The notes under the pieces: model-generated
Databases searched by the model: none
The model's input: only the letters and a program-made list of their open reading frames with translations
What the model was told of the DNA's origin: nothing
Shown here: positions 32,816 to 46,700 of the stretch, in pieces
How positions within the stretch are numbered: position 1 is the first letter of the stretch
Layout: each line of letters begins with the position of its first letter
Assembly: GCA_040954595.2 (NCBI GenBank)
Contig: CM082579.2
Location: 1,240,001 to 1,304,000, forward strand
Source of the DNA: Balanoglossus misakiensis
Lineage: Eukaryota; Hemichordata
Length of the DNA: 64,000 nt
Direction of reading: 5' to 3'
Program-made: the position numbers and the translations under genes

Positions 32816-33536
32816 AGCCACATAATTCCCGTGCAGCGATCGCGTTGTGCGTGATTTTATTGCACGTCGATCATCCTTGTCAGTTGTTACTTAATAGAAA
32901 TGTCTAGCACATTATCTAACATCATCATGTGTCACGTTTTATGTTCAATTTATCAAAATCCATGATCATTTTCGTTCCACACAAATGTTTTTGACGTACG
33001 CTCTTACTCCCTACACGCCAAGTCATTTCAGTTGATCAAAGAACCGGTGACTTACGATGCATGCCATGAAAGAAACTTTTAAATTTATTGACAACAGGAC
33101 CGTTAAATGCAACTCACAGAAGCTGCAATTGCTTTCATTACTTTCAATAGTGCTCCTCTTAAACTTAGATTGGTTCATTTAAGTAACTTTAATAGGGGGT
33201 ATACACATTCGAACTATCAATCCCTGAAACCCCTGATTATGACTGCACAGTTGCCTCACCCGTTTAAGATAGATGACTCAGTATACGACTACTCACAAGT
33301 TATAATATTGTCATTTTCCTGCTTAATGTATACATATGTGTATGTACATATGATTTAAATGGTTTAATCATTAGGTGTTATAAAACTACCGTGTAAAACG
33401 CAAGGTCACACATAAATATAGACATCGTGTTATATCACTGATGTATGCTGCATCAGACATATAGGTGGCGTCATATTGGTCTGATAACACAGCAAGATAT
33501 TTTGTGACAGCTGATTGCGCACAGAACACAGGTGAC

Positions 33537-33944
33537 ATGCCTTTGGCTGAAGTCGTGGTATTTCCTCTGATTCTCGTCTTTGTCACGGTGGTTGCCATAG
33601 CTATGACCCTACCAGAATTTCACAGAAGATGGAAATTATTAAGTGACCGGCAATTTTTCTGATTACCGGTTGACGGTAAGTCATCAATGTGCTTTGCGAC
33701 TTTTTTTGTTGTTCTGCCAAAATAAAAACATGTGACTGAGCATTGCTTGGTTTTTGAAGACAATGCAACCTGTTGTAAGTTTTCACGAAATCATAAAACC
33801 CACGTATATGAAAAGGTCATCTTGGAGGCTGAACCAATCGAACAGCCGGAACCGAAGATATACCAGTATCCAAACGATGTAGAATGGTTTGGCGCCCCCA
33901 AACATGTTCAATCCTATTTCAGTCGACGTCGGTTCCTTGAATAG
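33537..33944 (+). CDS. Possible small single-pass membrane protein (weak)
   Basis: An open frame with an inner ATG at 33537 encodes a hydrophobic segment (VVVFPLILVFVTVVAIAM) followed by LPEFHRRWK and stops at 33662. Another open frame in the same register, 33732-33944, encodes a charged tail ending EWFGAPKHVQSYFSRRRFLE. A spliced gene joining the two would make a small membrane protein, but I found no convincing donor and acceptor pair. I recognise no family. It may be chance. Confidence 0.22.
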
Positions 33945-34677
33945 GCGTCGATGAAGACACAACTTCAATGACATAGAATCAACTGTTCAAACCTCCGCTG
34001 ATACAAAGCCGAAGAGCGTATTGGGATTTTTTTTTGTTTGAAAAGTGGACTTGCTTTGAACGATGTTCTCTTCATTGTTGTCAGCGCATTTACATTGTGA
34101 TGGCAGCTGTAACCTCGTCAGTATTAAAGCGACATACAACATGTCCTGTCATCATAATTTAAACCAGTTGTCTAAGATAATGTACCCATTACTAACTTGA
34201 AGCTTAGTGCCTAACACCTCAAAACGATAACGTTAATATTGGATGTGTAAATTTAATTAATGTGGGTTCAAAGTGGTCCGACAAACCACATTAGAACCAA
34301 AAATTGGGCGGCGTATCTAAAAGGCCGCTATGTCTATTGGCATAGACGTGGTCTTAAGGAATTTCTTTTATACTGTATCTTCTGTTGACATTGACACTGC
34401 GGTTCTATGGCTTCTTCACGTTCAAGGTGAAGAAATCTGGAAGGTCGAGGTTGCCCCTCCTTATGCGACGTCATAAACTACCTTGTTCATATTATTGGTG
34501 TTATTCAATCGGTAGGGTGTTTCTCATGAACAATTTCGTCATCGTTTGATAATAAAATGACGAGTTTTATCACATAAATTTAGGCGGTGATAGATACCGG
34601 ATATTTATACGGATATCGAATTTAAAGTGTGGCCTGTTGTGCCCTGTGACTGGACTGTGAATCGTAGCGGAGCTCCG

Positions 34678-34700
34678 TGTGTGTGTGTGTGTGTGTGTCA
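34678..34700. repeat. (GT)n microsatellite
   Basis: About eleven gt units, 200 bases upstream of the GRXCR1-like start codon. Confidence 0.9.
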
Positions 34701-34905
34701 TTGAGGTGGGAGGGTCCCTATCAACGCATCATATGAATATTCATAAGGTTACTATGTGCGTGTTGAACTATTCAGTTTGTGAGTTACCTTTGTAACAGCT
34801 GTCAAACGATCGACGTGCTGTGCGTAGTACGGCTCCACCCTGTACTCATCATAACCTAATTAATAACAAATTGATGTAAATTTCATATCGAGCTTATTTT
34901 TAACC

Positions 34906-37900
34906 ATGGCGAGCACAAAACGTCACGTTTTCAGCAGTAATTTATTCAGTCATCGGAAAAGCTTCAAAGTGAAGGCATTGCAGGCGGAATTCGAAGATAT
35001 GAAGCCGACAAGCGCTGAGTCGAAACAAACCATGCCAAGTCTGATCATGGAAGACGGACTTGTTAACGGCGTTAACGGACACCCCGAAAATTTAAGAATA
35101 CCAGCGAAATATCCGATGAAGAAGGTTTATTTTGTCACAGAAGATACAGAGTGTAACGACGAGGCCGACGAAAACAGAACTTTGCGTTTCGTTGGTAGAC
35201 GCGGTTTTAAGTCGACTAAAGCTGAGGAAGATATAATCAGCGTCAACGGAACCGTCCGCGGGGTTAAAAATCGTGTCCGAGCTGGAGTGACACAGTTTGA
35301 ATTTCGGCCGTTACTTAGTACATCATCAAGGGTAAGAACTTGTTTGAATAATTTTATCGCACGTTACAGGTTAATGCCCCTTTAATCTGTTTTAATTATG
35401 CAAAAGAAAAAACAATGTTTCATGCATATATATGACAAAAGGATAGTTTCTCAGTAAATAGTAACCACGGAAAATGTGCATACGACTTTTTTAATAGTAA
35501 GTTTTTGGCATTAAGTCGTCCGTTTTGGAATCTGTAACCCACATGTAGATTTCATGTGATTATTTAGTTAATGTGCGAAAAAAATGCCACAAAGTACGTA
35601 CTGTTGACATGGTGTCTCGATCATTATCACTGTGTGTACAAAATAAATGCTATTTCTGTTGCACATTGAACCTTGTCCAACACTTAACTGTACTGCAGGT
35701 TCAATATTGGCAGATACCTCTATTGATCAAGTAATTGTTATCACCTGGCCAGATGATACTGCTCGTGGTGTCGTGTGTACACAGACGCGCAACGTGGACG
35801 TCTATCTATTGTTATGACGATGACGTTATCGAGAGATGGGCCTTGAGAATTTAGCAATACATGCCAAAGTTGAACTTGTAGTCTGCACGTACTATTTAAG
35901 CTGCTTTTGAAATTGGGCGCATATCGTATACACGGATGTCTTTAACTACATTAATTTCACTCTGAAATAATCTCCGTATTGACAACAAATATACAAGATA
36001 ACTCGTATGATATGCCACGGGGTTATATCAGTATCATTTATAATAGTTGTTCTTAATAATTTGAACGAAAATGCGCACTTTTTAAAAAAGCACATGAAAA
36101 GTCCTAGTATACTATTATACTACGCCATGTAATTGTTGAAACACATGACTGCAACTTGCGAGTTTTTTGGTGTCAAGATTTCACATAAATCGTAGGTTTT
36201 TGGATTGAGTGACCGGGGTTTAGCCATTGTGCTTCAGGACATAAATTAGGAGAAACAATTAAGAGGAAAATACTTTAATATCTTTAGTTAAATCCTGTTT
36301 TCTGTGCTTCATTGGTTGCATGTAACTATCTGCGTTTTCAATAGTGGGAGGTGACAGTTAAGACTTAGAATGAGTCACAAAAAAGTATTGTTTAGTATTA
36401 ACTTGGATACCTTTAATGTGCTTGAGTGATCAAAGACCCTTTTAAAGCCCTAAATCCGATTGTTGTGGCTTTAGTATGATGTAACTGTGTGAATAGATCT
36501 GCCTTTGAATACAAAATGAACACCCAACTTCCGAAATGCGGTTTGTCATTTGAGGTTTTATGGCTGCGCCCAGGTTTTGGAGGGAGGGGTGCATTGCAGG
36601 TGACAAATAACTGGACCTCGGGGGGAGGGGCATTTCTGGGTTTGGCTTTTTTGGTATATTAACCATGGGGTGTTGGTCATTCTTATTCTAGTGACACAAC
36701 AGAGTGAGTCCAAATGTATGTACTTTGTGAGTTTGTTCCGGTTGGGATAATGAATAGGTGACCTCTATTTGTGTGTCTACAGTCTAGCTCTCACAGTCTA
36801 TTGATTACACAGTCAGTAAGCTTTGATGGTTCTCTGCCTATCATTTGCAGAAATTAACACTTTTCAAATTTAATTTTTTTAATTGTCCCAATACATATGC
36901 TATGATTTATGTAAATTTGATACAAATTTCGAACTTTTAAAATAAAAATAATGACAAAGTTTGATATCTACAAAAAACAAACAAACAAAAGAACAACACA
37001 CCCCTCCCCCCCCCCCCCACACACACACACACACAAATTACATGCAAACTGAAGCTTATCTGGTGAGCTGAAGCCTGGTAACAGTAACAACATATTTTTG
37101 TGTAAAATCAGTCTAATTGGCAGGGAAGCTAGGCCACATGCAGGGCCATATGGAACTTAGGTAACACTTTGTTTTGACCAATCTACTGGCGACATTATGA
37201 ATTGTAAGAGCATTGGTGAGTAACCCACTTGAGTAAAGCAGTATAATAAAAAAAGGCAGCTAGATTGTTTGATTTACTCTTTGACTCAGCTGCAATATTT
37301 GGACACACCCTAAAAATACACCACTCAGAGCGACACAACCTTGGCGGAATACTTGAAGCAAATGGCACATATTGACATTTATGCCAGAATTTATGATTAA
37401 AATGGAAGTCCAATAAAATCCTTTTGTCAGCTGGTCGATCAATAAAAAGGTAATTTTCTTCCCAGGTAGAAAGAGTGAGGTAGGTGCCAGTTGGTCTGGG
37501 GGCAAAGGTCAAATCTGCCCCTTCTGAGAATTTTTATGTGTTTATAATAGCATTAGCTTAAATCATGTAATACTGTGGTCTAGTCGTACAGCTAGCATGA
37601 ACTACTTAAAAATGGCCTGCATGCCCTCAGGAAACATAAACTCTGTGTGGTTTTGTTATTCATATACTTTTATAAGCTCTTTGAAAAAGACATCAGATTT
37701 TTTATATCTCAGACTTCAGCAACAAAAGCGTATTCTTGTAGAATGCTGGGATGAAGAAATATGAGCATCCTTCCTGTACCGTTGGTTTGCTTTAGTTGCA
37801 GGAATTGGCTCATATCTCTTTATTAACTTTATCGCAACTGAATGGCTAGACTACCAAGTACCTTAATAAGTTAGCTATTACAAACTTGAGGGTCAAACCT

Positions 37901-40900
37901 GGTTGCAATGAAAGAGTTGAAATCCATAAAATTGGTGGTGGCTTTATATAGTTTCTATGATATGAAGGAATAAATCGTGTATACTGTATCCCAAATCTGA
38001 GACGTTCATATCTAATGAAATTGATTTTATTTCTTTGTTCCAGAACGCCAGAAAAGAAGAAATTGGCAAAATCATCATTTACACTACCAGTATGAGTATT
38101 ATCAGGGGCACTTATGAAAAATGCCAATTTGTGAAGAAAATCTTTCAGAATCACAGAGTGAAGTTTGAAGAGAGGGATGTATACTTGAACAAACACAATC
38201 AGAAAGATTTACATGAGAGGCTGGGCAAGAATGTTCCAATAACAGTACCACAAGTTGTCATCGATGGAGAAATATTAGGGGTAAGTCAAACAATAAGAAA
38301 GATGTTTAGCACCGTGTATTGATTTAAAATATGTTCTAGAAAGTCTCTCAGAAAGCTGTCTGATCTATATAGGTATCCAGGTCAGTTTAGTCAGATTTCA
38401 TTGATTAGGCCATTCTTAGCTATCCAATATTATTGTACATTGAAAGCCTGCCACGGTTTCCATGGATATTATCAATTTTCACATAAAATTTTGTGCATTT
38501 ACTTCCAGTACTTTAAGTTGATCAGCGAGCTTTGGGAAGTGTACCAGTAATTGATTTCATGTGGTTAAAAATATCCATCTATTAATGAGAATATGAAAAT
38601 AGCTGACAGAATCATGTTTCGTGACATTCCTGGTAAAAGTGGGTGATGGAGTAAATGAATTGTCATGTTTGATGAGGTAAATTGCCTGAGATGACGTCAT
38701 CACCACCTGCTGTTGAAGTAATACCATCCTGGCAACATGAATTGACTCTGATATTCTGAATTCTGAATTACATCGTAAATATTAAAAGAAAAGCAATTGA
38801 CCAATCTGTGTTCCCAATTAACAGTGACGATGTTTATATCAAACTAGAAGATACACTGAGTAATGATTACTGAATATTCCAGCACTCATTTCCGTGAGCA
38901 ATTTGAAGTTTCCCTGAAGCTATCCGACTGTCGCCACTGACATGAATCCTTCAACTCCACTCTGTTGCCATGGTAGTTTCAAAACAGACAATGCGACTGA
39001 CGCATGAATTTTTTATTTGGCACAGGACTGTTATGTCGTGTTTCAGTTGGGGAAGTGTGCATATTTCCCGGTTTAGGGAGCATTCGTTTTTTACAGGGAG
39101 GGGGGGGGGGCGGTGGAAATCAGGGGGGGGTTTACTTTTACAAAGCAGTTTTTAGGGGGGGACAAATTTTATAATCAAGGGATTATTATATAGGGACTGA
39201 AAGGGGGGGACTTGAAAACTTTGACGGCTAAATATTTATTTTGAGTCCACAAAAATGCAGTTTCGCGTCCTTTATTTTACAAAATTTTCTAATGTGGGAG
39301 GGGGACACCCCCTCCCACACCCACCCCCTCCATTCATCAACACCTTTCAATCATTGACTGGTTTATCTAGTGTCCCAGGTCAGGGGACTTGCCCCCACCC
39401 CATGATAACTTTGAGCGGCGACGTTAATTTGCTTTTGCTGGGTTCATTAAAATGCAGCTTTGAGCTCTGTATTTTATAAAATTTTCTTACGTGGGAGGGG
39501 GACACCCCCTCCCAAACCCACCCCCTTCAATTCTCGGTTTACAATGTCTCCCAGCACAGAATACAAATACTTAAAAAATAAAAACAATGTTCAGTTTTAC
39601 TACCCACTGATGAGGGGAAACATCGGTTTCAAATTCTTTTCATGGGAGCGCTGTGTCCATGATAAGTTTAATCCGGTGGATAAACTTTTTTTTTTTTGGG
39701 GGGGGGGGGGTCACATTTTAGAAAAGTAATTTCCAGGGGGGGTTGCCTTTTACATTTAGTCGGCGACTCAAATTCCACCGGCCCCCCCCCCCTCCCTGTA
39801 AAAAACGAATGCTCCCTTACCTGCTGGGTAAATCATGTCACAATTCACACCTACAAATCATTGAATGTCATTTTCTATGTGATGTTTGCTTGCTTTCCAA
39901 ACAAGTAATCATGGGAAGTGAATTTTGGTGACAGGTGAATTACAAATATTGACTTTAATACACAAATTTATCACCTTTACTGTTGTCATTCTTATAGCGC
40001 TGAACCATATTTTTGAGAAATGTCACAGAAAGGAAATAAAGAAACCTTGAAAAGTGGGAAGTGACCCCACTTTTGAAACAGGCAGTAATTTCATCACAAT
40101 AACATACATTCTAATTAAGAATATAAAACTTAATTTCTACCTCAGTATAACTTGCAATTTATGAAATTATCACCCATTGGTATTTTATGAGCTATGACTA
40201 TTTCTCAACCCAGTACTTAAAAGTCTAACATTGCTACTGTCCTTATTAAGTGGTGACTTTGATGATTAGTAGCATTTTTCAGTGACGTGCTGTTTCCACG
40301 GTAACAACAGAGTAGTACATAGTATTGCTTTTCTGGAATTTTCTAGTTCAATAAACCAGAAGCCTATACAGTTGTCATTAAGCAGGAAAATGGGGTTTAA
40401 GTGGCATTTGAATTGAAAGACTTGGTTGATATATTAAAATTATAAGTGCCTTTTTGTATTTCTCAAGGGTTTGGCTATAATCAAAAGCAGTGTGTGTGGA
40501 AGTTATTGAAATGGTCTTCAAAGCATTAGTCTGCTAAGAATACCTGTAGTAGTTGAAGCTCACATATTTAGGTCCCATTTGGTATACGTATACATATATA
40601 CCAGTGGAGTCCTTTTAAAAATAAAAATTGAATTGTTGCTATGGTGTGGCTGATTTCAGTGAATTGAACATGGTGAATTCCAGTCCTTCTAACAATACAT
40701 GCAGCAACAAAAGATCACCTGACCAACATAAGTCATCTGGTACAAGTTGGTTCAATTTGCAAAAAGCCAGCTAGGCCAAATAATCAATCAGACATGTTAC
40801 AGTCCTGGTGAACTTTATTCAGAGTCGTCTGTCCAGTTCATGACCTTCATCCACCTGTAAGGTGAACCCACTTCAGTCCAGTATAGACACTTGAAATTCA

Positions 40901-43900
40901 AACTTTTAAGGAGCTAATACCGTGTGACCAGAATTTCAAGGTATTCATCCCACAAAGCAATCACCAGACAGTTATGTTTGAGTGACATTCAAGGTTGGGG
41001 GAGACTTATAGAGGGGAGTTACAATGTAGGTCTTGATTTTGGTACTTCAAATTCACTTTGTAATATAGCAAGACAGGTCAGATAATTGGGAACACAGATA
41101 ATTCACCTATTTTCATGAGTTTTATTTCTGCTGAATTTTAAGAAAAGTATTTTAAGTTCTGATGATCTACCAAGAGTAAGTTAACCTTTAACCATGTTTA
41201 ACGAGTAGAGCAGTGCCACAGGTCACTGCGATAAGTGGTCCCTTGGTATTTGCCATGACTATACACCTTTGGTATTTTGATTGTTTTACAGTACTTCAAC
41301 TATTGTTAGATTGTCAATACTGCCATTGCATTGTAAGCTGTGTAATGCTGTAATAAGTTTTACAGTGGCTGCTGGCAGTTGTAAACAGTTAAAAAGTGGA
41401 AGTTCAGAATGTTGGGGGGGGGGGGGTTGTTCTGTTGCGGTTTTTGAAATTTGTTGAAGCTAGGCTATCCTTGAATCATACCCCACCTACACTTCAGCAA
41501 TATTAATGTCTCACAGATTCATAGAAACTTAGAAGGCAAGATACATCTTTAATGTTGCCCGCCTACAATTGCTTGCATCATCATTGCATGACGTTATATA
41601 GAAATGATACTGATGGGATGAACACGACAAACCATAATTACATTGTAGCTAATAATAGCAATGTTGCTGTCAATAAATTGCACTTAGTGAAAGGTCATAT
41701 CTATTATTAATTAATACCCTCAAGGATATTACCTTGAACACAAAAGTGTAAATTTCAAGCCATTTTGGGTGAATTCAATCATTAACAATGATGGTGTGTA
41801 TTGTCTCCATGTAATATTGTGTTGTTCTATATAATGATTCATGTGAATACTTGATATCGGATGGTACAGATGATCTGGAGAACAGTATTCAGCGAGTTTT
41901 ATAACGACTACAGTCAATATACAAAACAAAAACACTGGAAAAACATAGCCGACAGCTTAAAATGTACAGGTGCAATTTAAATGTTTCCATTCATCCTTTA
42001 AATAAAAATATAAAAATATCAGGTAAAAAACCTTGTGTATTTTCTGTTTTGATGCATATATGCTGGCAGTGAAATTTTAATACACGATGCTGTATGAAAC
42101 TTACATGCATGTTTTTGAATATTTAGGTCAGTTTGAAAATAAAGATTCTTTACAACATGTACAAATTAATGTATGTGACTGAAGATATTATACTGCAGCT
42201 TCACAGGGCAAACACTTGGACTTGCCAATTCACATCATTCAGATTACAAGCAGGAAGATAGTAGAGCTATAAAATTGTGTTTTTAGTTGTCAAGACTGAA
42301 CATGATATGGGTGGGGTACCATAATAAATGGTCGGCTGTAACTGACACCATTCCTTCCTGAATACTAGTCCACTGCGATTAATTCTGCCTACTGTGTGAG
42401 ATCACAGGATGGTGTACGTACGGGGTCGGGGTGACACACTGTCGCGCATAAAATAGGCCGTTTTAGACACTACCAGAGGGGCAAAATTAGTCCCTGTCTT
42501 ACTCCCCCCCCCCCCCCCCAACGATTTTGGTTGCTCAGCAACAGTAGCAAATTTACTTACAGGGAGTTTCTTATTTAACTATGTAGAAAAACATGGATAT
42601 TATGTCATATTTTACCGTTCAATTTTTTTCCTTTCTGCAAATGCAAATATGTACATGAATTTCAGGTAAATATCTTGAAATGTTGATATTTTCATATCTG
42701 CCATCAAAGGCATGTGTATCTGTATTGACCATTCTTTCAGTAATTTGAGCAGGGTGGTAATGGGTTGGCTGCCCCAGGCTGGTCAGGGGTTAAAGGTCAG
42801 GAGTTGTATAGCAGAGAAGCTGCCATTTGTCAAAAAAGTTAACAATCCTTGTTTGACGGGAAGAATGGTGTTCGTGTACTAGATCTCTCCAGTAGCTGCA
42901 AAATGTACATGTAATCATTCAAGTGCTGACAGCTACACTGAATGATTTAAATTCAATTGATGCCTATATTAATTGCCTCGACTATCTATCTAATATCTAT
43001 CTCTCTATCTATCTATATCTCTCTATCTATTTATCTATCTGGCTTAGTAGCTACATGTAGCTAGCTAACTTAGCCCATGTATGCAGTGATCCATATGGTG
43101 ACCCTTGGCTCACTTTGTTTATGCTTTCTATGACAGTGTTTTGAAGATTTCTTGGGCAATTTATAAGCAGAAGTTTATGATGTACTATTTGGGTATACCG
43201 TGTCCTATTTCACCACAACTATACTGTCAGGCTCAGTCAACTGAAAATGAATATTCTCTACTCTGTTATGATGATAATGATGAATAAATTCGTCCAGGAA
43301 AACAGGAAATTGAAATGTTTAAACCACTATTACAGGCAAGGATATAGCTGACTTTATTGACAGCATATATACAATGCAACTTTTACCTTGACCCTGAATA
43401 CATCAATAATCTATGGCAGTCTAGTCTTGTAATAGGAGTTTCATTTTAATCAGTCCAGCATAACGTCTCAATTGCCTTTGTGGACTTCTGAAATTAAAAC
43501 GCCCACTATGTACATTGTGTGATTATTAATCATGCCTGTAATATTCCTGCACTGGAGACATTCACTGATTAAAGTCTTATCGGGACATAAATTATTAAAT
43601 TGACTGAATATTTATCACTCAGTCACTCATATTGCTTGATATTCAAGAATGACGCCTTTTTTGAATATTTGCATGATTTGTGTCTTGACTAACGAGCGCA
43701 AATTGACAGAAGTTTCCAGATAAGGCTGAAAGTGAGTGAATTCTCACATGACACTTCTCATTTTATATTTTAATTGAACTTCTGTTTTTTTATTATTTTA
43801 CATGTTCCTTTCCACTTCCACCAATGGCGCCATTTTGTTCTTTTCATTGTTTCCAAACTAGGCATTCTACCTTCTCTTAACTTTTCCCAACAATAAACAT

Positions 43901-46700
43901 CAAAAGTGTCTAAGAATTGTGCGGTCAGTGTTTAGGTATTCTGGTGATGGTGTGCATGGACAATCCATCCTTGTTGACAGCTTGAAGCTGACCTCTTAAT
44001 GGAGGTTATGCTTTGGTTTCGTGATAATCGTGATTGCTCATTGATGGTGCCATATTCAGGTGGGAACTGAAACGTTCGGACAGCAAAGTTGATGAATAGG
44101 TGAGCCTTGAAAGGAGAACTGTCTAGGGGTTGTTTGGTGTCATTTCCTTGTACGCAAGTCACGTAATGATTTAATTGTACACAGTGGACCCACAGGCCTC
44201 TTAGTGTGTACATAAAAGGTGTTGCTTTTCCTCCTGTGGTTCTTAAATTCTCGAGGTGATTTGAAATTATTTCTTGATCTGCTGGGAAGTAAAGGAAAAT
44301 CTGCGGCACTATTTGTGACAGCTGTCAATCATACTGGACTGTCCAGTAATGTCATCAGTAGATACATTTCAAATCACTTAGAAAGTAAAAAGAAAATTAG
44401 GTCTTAAAAAGTTTGTTTTCAATGGGTATTGCTGCAAACAGATTTTATTCCTACTTATAGGTTTATCTTCTCTGTCTGTGCTATTCAAACTGATCTTGAG
44501 AATTATTTATGTCATCTGCGACAGAAGTCCTAGCCAGGTAACCTTTATTCAGGGGTTAACCTTTCCCCCCATAATTACAAACTGTTTGGTTTGGTCTGCA
44601 TGACTCATGTAGGCCTGGGAGTGCAATAATGTATCAGCAGCTTTAAGTTGTACTAGGTTTTTTGTAACTTAGTAAATTAGTTGTTCGCTAAATCTTTGGG
44701 ATTAGAGAATTTGTCTGTAACATATATATCATGTCTGTAACAAAATTTGCAAATTATAATCACACATTTTGATATATCCCTATGGTTCATGAGCATGAAT
44801 ACTAGTAAATCAAAAACTGAAACTGATTCCATGAATATTGGTGAATACATTGCTTGAATAAAGAGCTGTTTTGCCACGTTTCTATACTTAAAAGGGCCTT
44901 TTGTTCAATCTTGTGTCAACCACACCTGTGTAGATGACATGTTTGGTTTTGTGGTTGGTGAAGTGACTATTCCAAGGCTATTTATCATGCTATTTCCTGG
45001 TTTGCTGCAGGAGATCCTGTCTCATTTCAATGCACTCAATAATTCAACAGTCAGAGGAGTTAAAAAAAGACATCTGTGTATCATGGTGTATTGTCCAGTA
45101 CCTTTGATCTGAGACCTTCAGAGACAATGCTGCTTTTATGAAACATTTGTACAAATACTCCAAGCATTCCTTTACAATTGACGTCCAGTTGTTGTTGTTT
45201 ACAAAAACCCCTCCCTTTAAATGAATTTTTCATCCTCATGGTGATTGGTAATGGCATTCAGAAATCAGTCTGTGAATTTCTTCACAGGCCTATAATAATT
45301 CCCACAAGAACAATACAAAGAACTATTGTTTATGCTTAAAAAATATCTCAGCAAAAGTAGAAAACTGTGTTAAAGGTTAAAATATAATAAACATTAATTA
45401 AAATTAGAGATGGTACAAATTTACTCCTTACAATCCAAACTGAATCTCGCCCTTCAGCTTTCGCTAAACAGGGGAGCCCACTGGAAATGTAAATCTATGT
45501 GAAATTTCAAAAATCGATGTTCTAAGAAAATCAAATATTTAAGTTTTTAAAAAAATATTTGAAATGCAAATTTGATATTGATTTCCAGTCATGGTGTTTG
45601 ATTTTACTGGTCTGTGACTAGACATGTGTCAGGTGCTTGTCAATACGTCAGGTGATTGACTTTTTAAACCCTGAATCACAAACAGTTGCTACATTCCAAT
45701 TTTAGCGCATTACGTCATTTATTGTTGAAGTCACCTGGTAATCAGAGCTTCGTTGCTATTTTAGAAAAAGTATTTAGTGGCTGAGATAAATGATTCAAGG
45801 GTCTAAGACTTTCACAGAATAAGGAACAGAATTTTCTGTGTTGGGTTGAATTTTTTAGTAGATAATATTTTTGTACGTTTCACTTTGGATCTTGACTGTG
45901 AGGGCAGTATTGTTGTGAGATTTGTTTGCTTTGATTGGTTGAAGCAGAGGATGGGATTGTTGAGTCATGCTGTTATCACTGTAACTCTTTGACATTGAGC
46001 AGGTGTGGTTATTATTAATAAATTCCATGAAATCCGCTCTGCAATGTGAATCCAACAAGGATCTGTCGGTGGTTAGATCATGATGTAATTGAACACTTTG
46101 AGTATTTACTGTACAAATACCTGTGCTGAAGTTATACTACTGTTTCAAAGGTCAACAGTCAGAGAATTTCCATTGTCCATGGTTCTGGACAGCTTTGTCG
46201 CAACACGGATCATTCTTTGAACTCAGCGATCACCATAGAAACAACAATCTGTATCCAAGCACTTCATCTTATCACAAAAAATGTCAAACTAATCTAACAG
46301 GAGCATTTAACTCTTTTTTTTGTAGGATTTGGACAAATTAGAACATTTAAATGAATCTGGGGAGTTAAGAGGAATTCTCAGCAGATTTGAGGTGAGTTTT
46401 TTATGTTTTGTCGTTTCTTGAAGGTTCATTTAAAGTGAATGATGATGTCATTAATAACTCTATGAGGAGATCATATTACAGGCACTAATTATAAATTTGT
46501 ATTTTGTTTTTCTGCAGAAATGTGTGCCAACATCTCACTGCAGTCACTGTGGGGGATTTCGTATGGTGCCTTGCAATTCGTGCAGTGGAAGTAAAAAGTC
46601 ATCTCACAGAAATAACTTTACTTATGATTTCCAGGCATTAAAATGTGTAAAATGCGACGAGAATGGTCTTCAGATGTGTATGGAATGTACAGATGATTGA
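34906..46700 (+). CDS. GRXCR1: Glutaredoxin domain-containing cysteine-rich protein 1-like
   Basis: Four coding exons, all phase 0: 34906-35331, 38044-38280, 46326-46391, 46518-46700, giving 303 aa (vertebrate GRXCR1 is about 290). The N-terminal 142 residues are less conserved. Exons 2-3 hold the glutaredoxin-like fold: IIIYTTSMSIIRGTYEKC, KKIFQNHRVKFEERDVYLN, the cis-proline region TVPQVVIDGEILG, then LNESGELRGILSRFE. The first position of the thioredoxin CxxC is not cysteine (TTSMS), as in GRXCR proteins generally. The last exon carries four CxxC pairs (CSHCGGF, CNSCSGSK, CVKCDENGL, CMEC), the family's zinc-finger-like C-terminus. In vertebrates it organises actin in hair-cell stereocilia. 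The start is the first ATG of the frame with context ACCATGG. AATAAA signals occur at about 47363 and later. Confidence 0.93.
37006..37035. repeat. Poly(C) run and (CA)n microsatellite
   Basis: A C run followed directly by ca repeats, in GRXCR1-like intron 1. Confidence 0.85.
39076..39816. mobile_element. Harbinger-like MITE with G-run terminal inverted repeats
   Basis: A 741-base block with terminal inverted repeats of about 45 bases that start gggagcattcgttttttaca and continue into a long G run and GGTGGAA. It is flanked by TTA on both sides (39073-39075 and 39817-39819), the 3-bp target duplication typical of PIF/Harbinger elements. Inside, two direct repeats (from about 39252 and 39449) each contain the local palindrome GGGAGGGGGACACCCCCTCCC. 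No transposase is encoded, so it is non-autonomous. It lies in GRXCR1-like intron 2. Confidence 0.75.
41414..41427. repeat. Poly(G) run
   Basis: Homopolymer of about 14 G in GRXCR1-like intron 2. Confidence 0.85.
42505..42519. repeat. Poly(C) run
   Basis: Homopolymer of about 15 C in GRXCR1-like intron 2. Confidence 0.85.
42980..43040. repeat. (ATCT)n microsatellite
   Basis: About 60 bases of imperfect atct/atatct units in GRXCR1-like intron 2. Confidence 0.9.

Larger units (their letters stand above)
32816..34905. other. Intergenic DNA between the peptide cluster and the GRXCR1-like gene
   Basis: One weak coding candidate (33465-33944, listed separately). The rest holds no supported exon. 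The GRXCR1-like promoter and 5' UTR should occupy the right end. Confidence 0.4.

Noticed and set aside
42980-43040. Possible CRISPR-like or satellite array
   Set aside because: Simple ATCT microsatellite without spacers; there is no CRISPR expectation in an animal genome.
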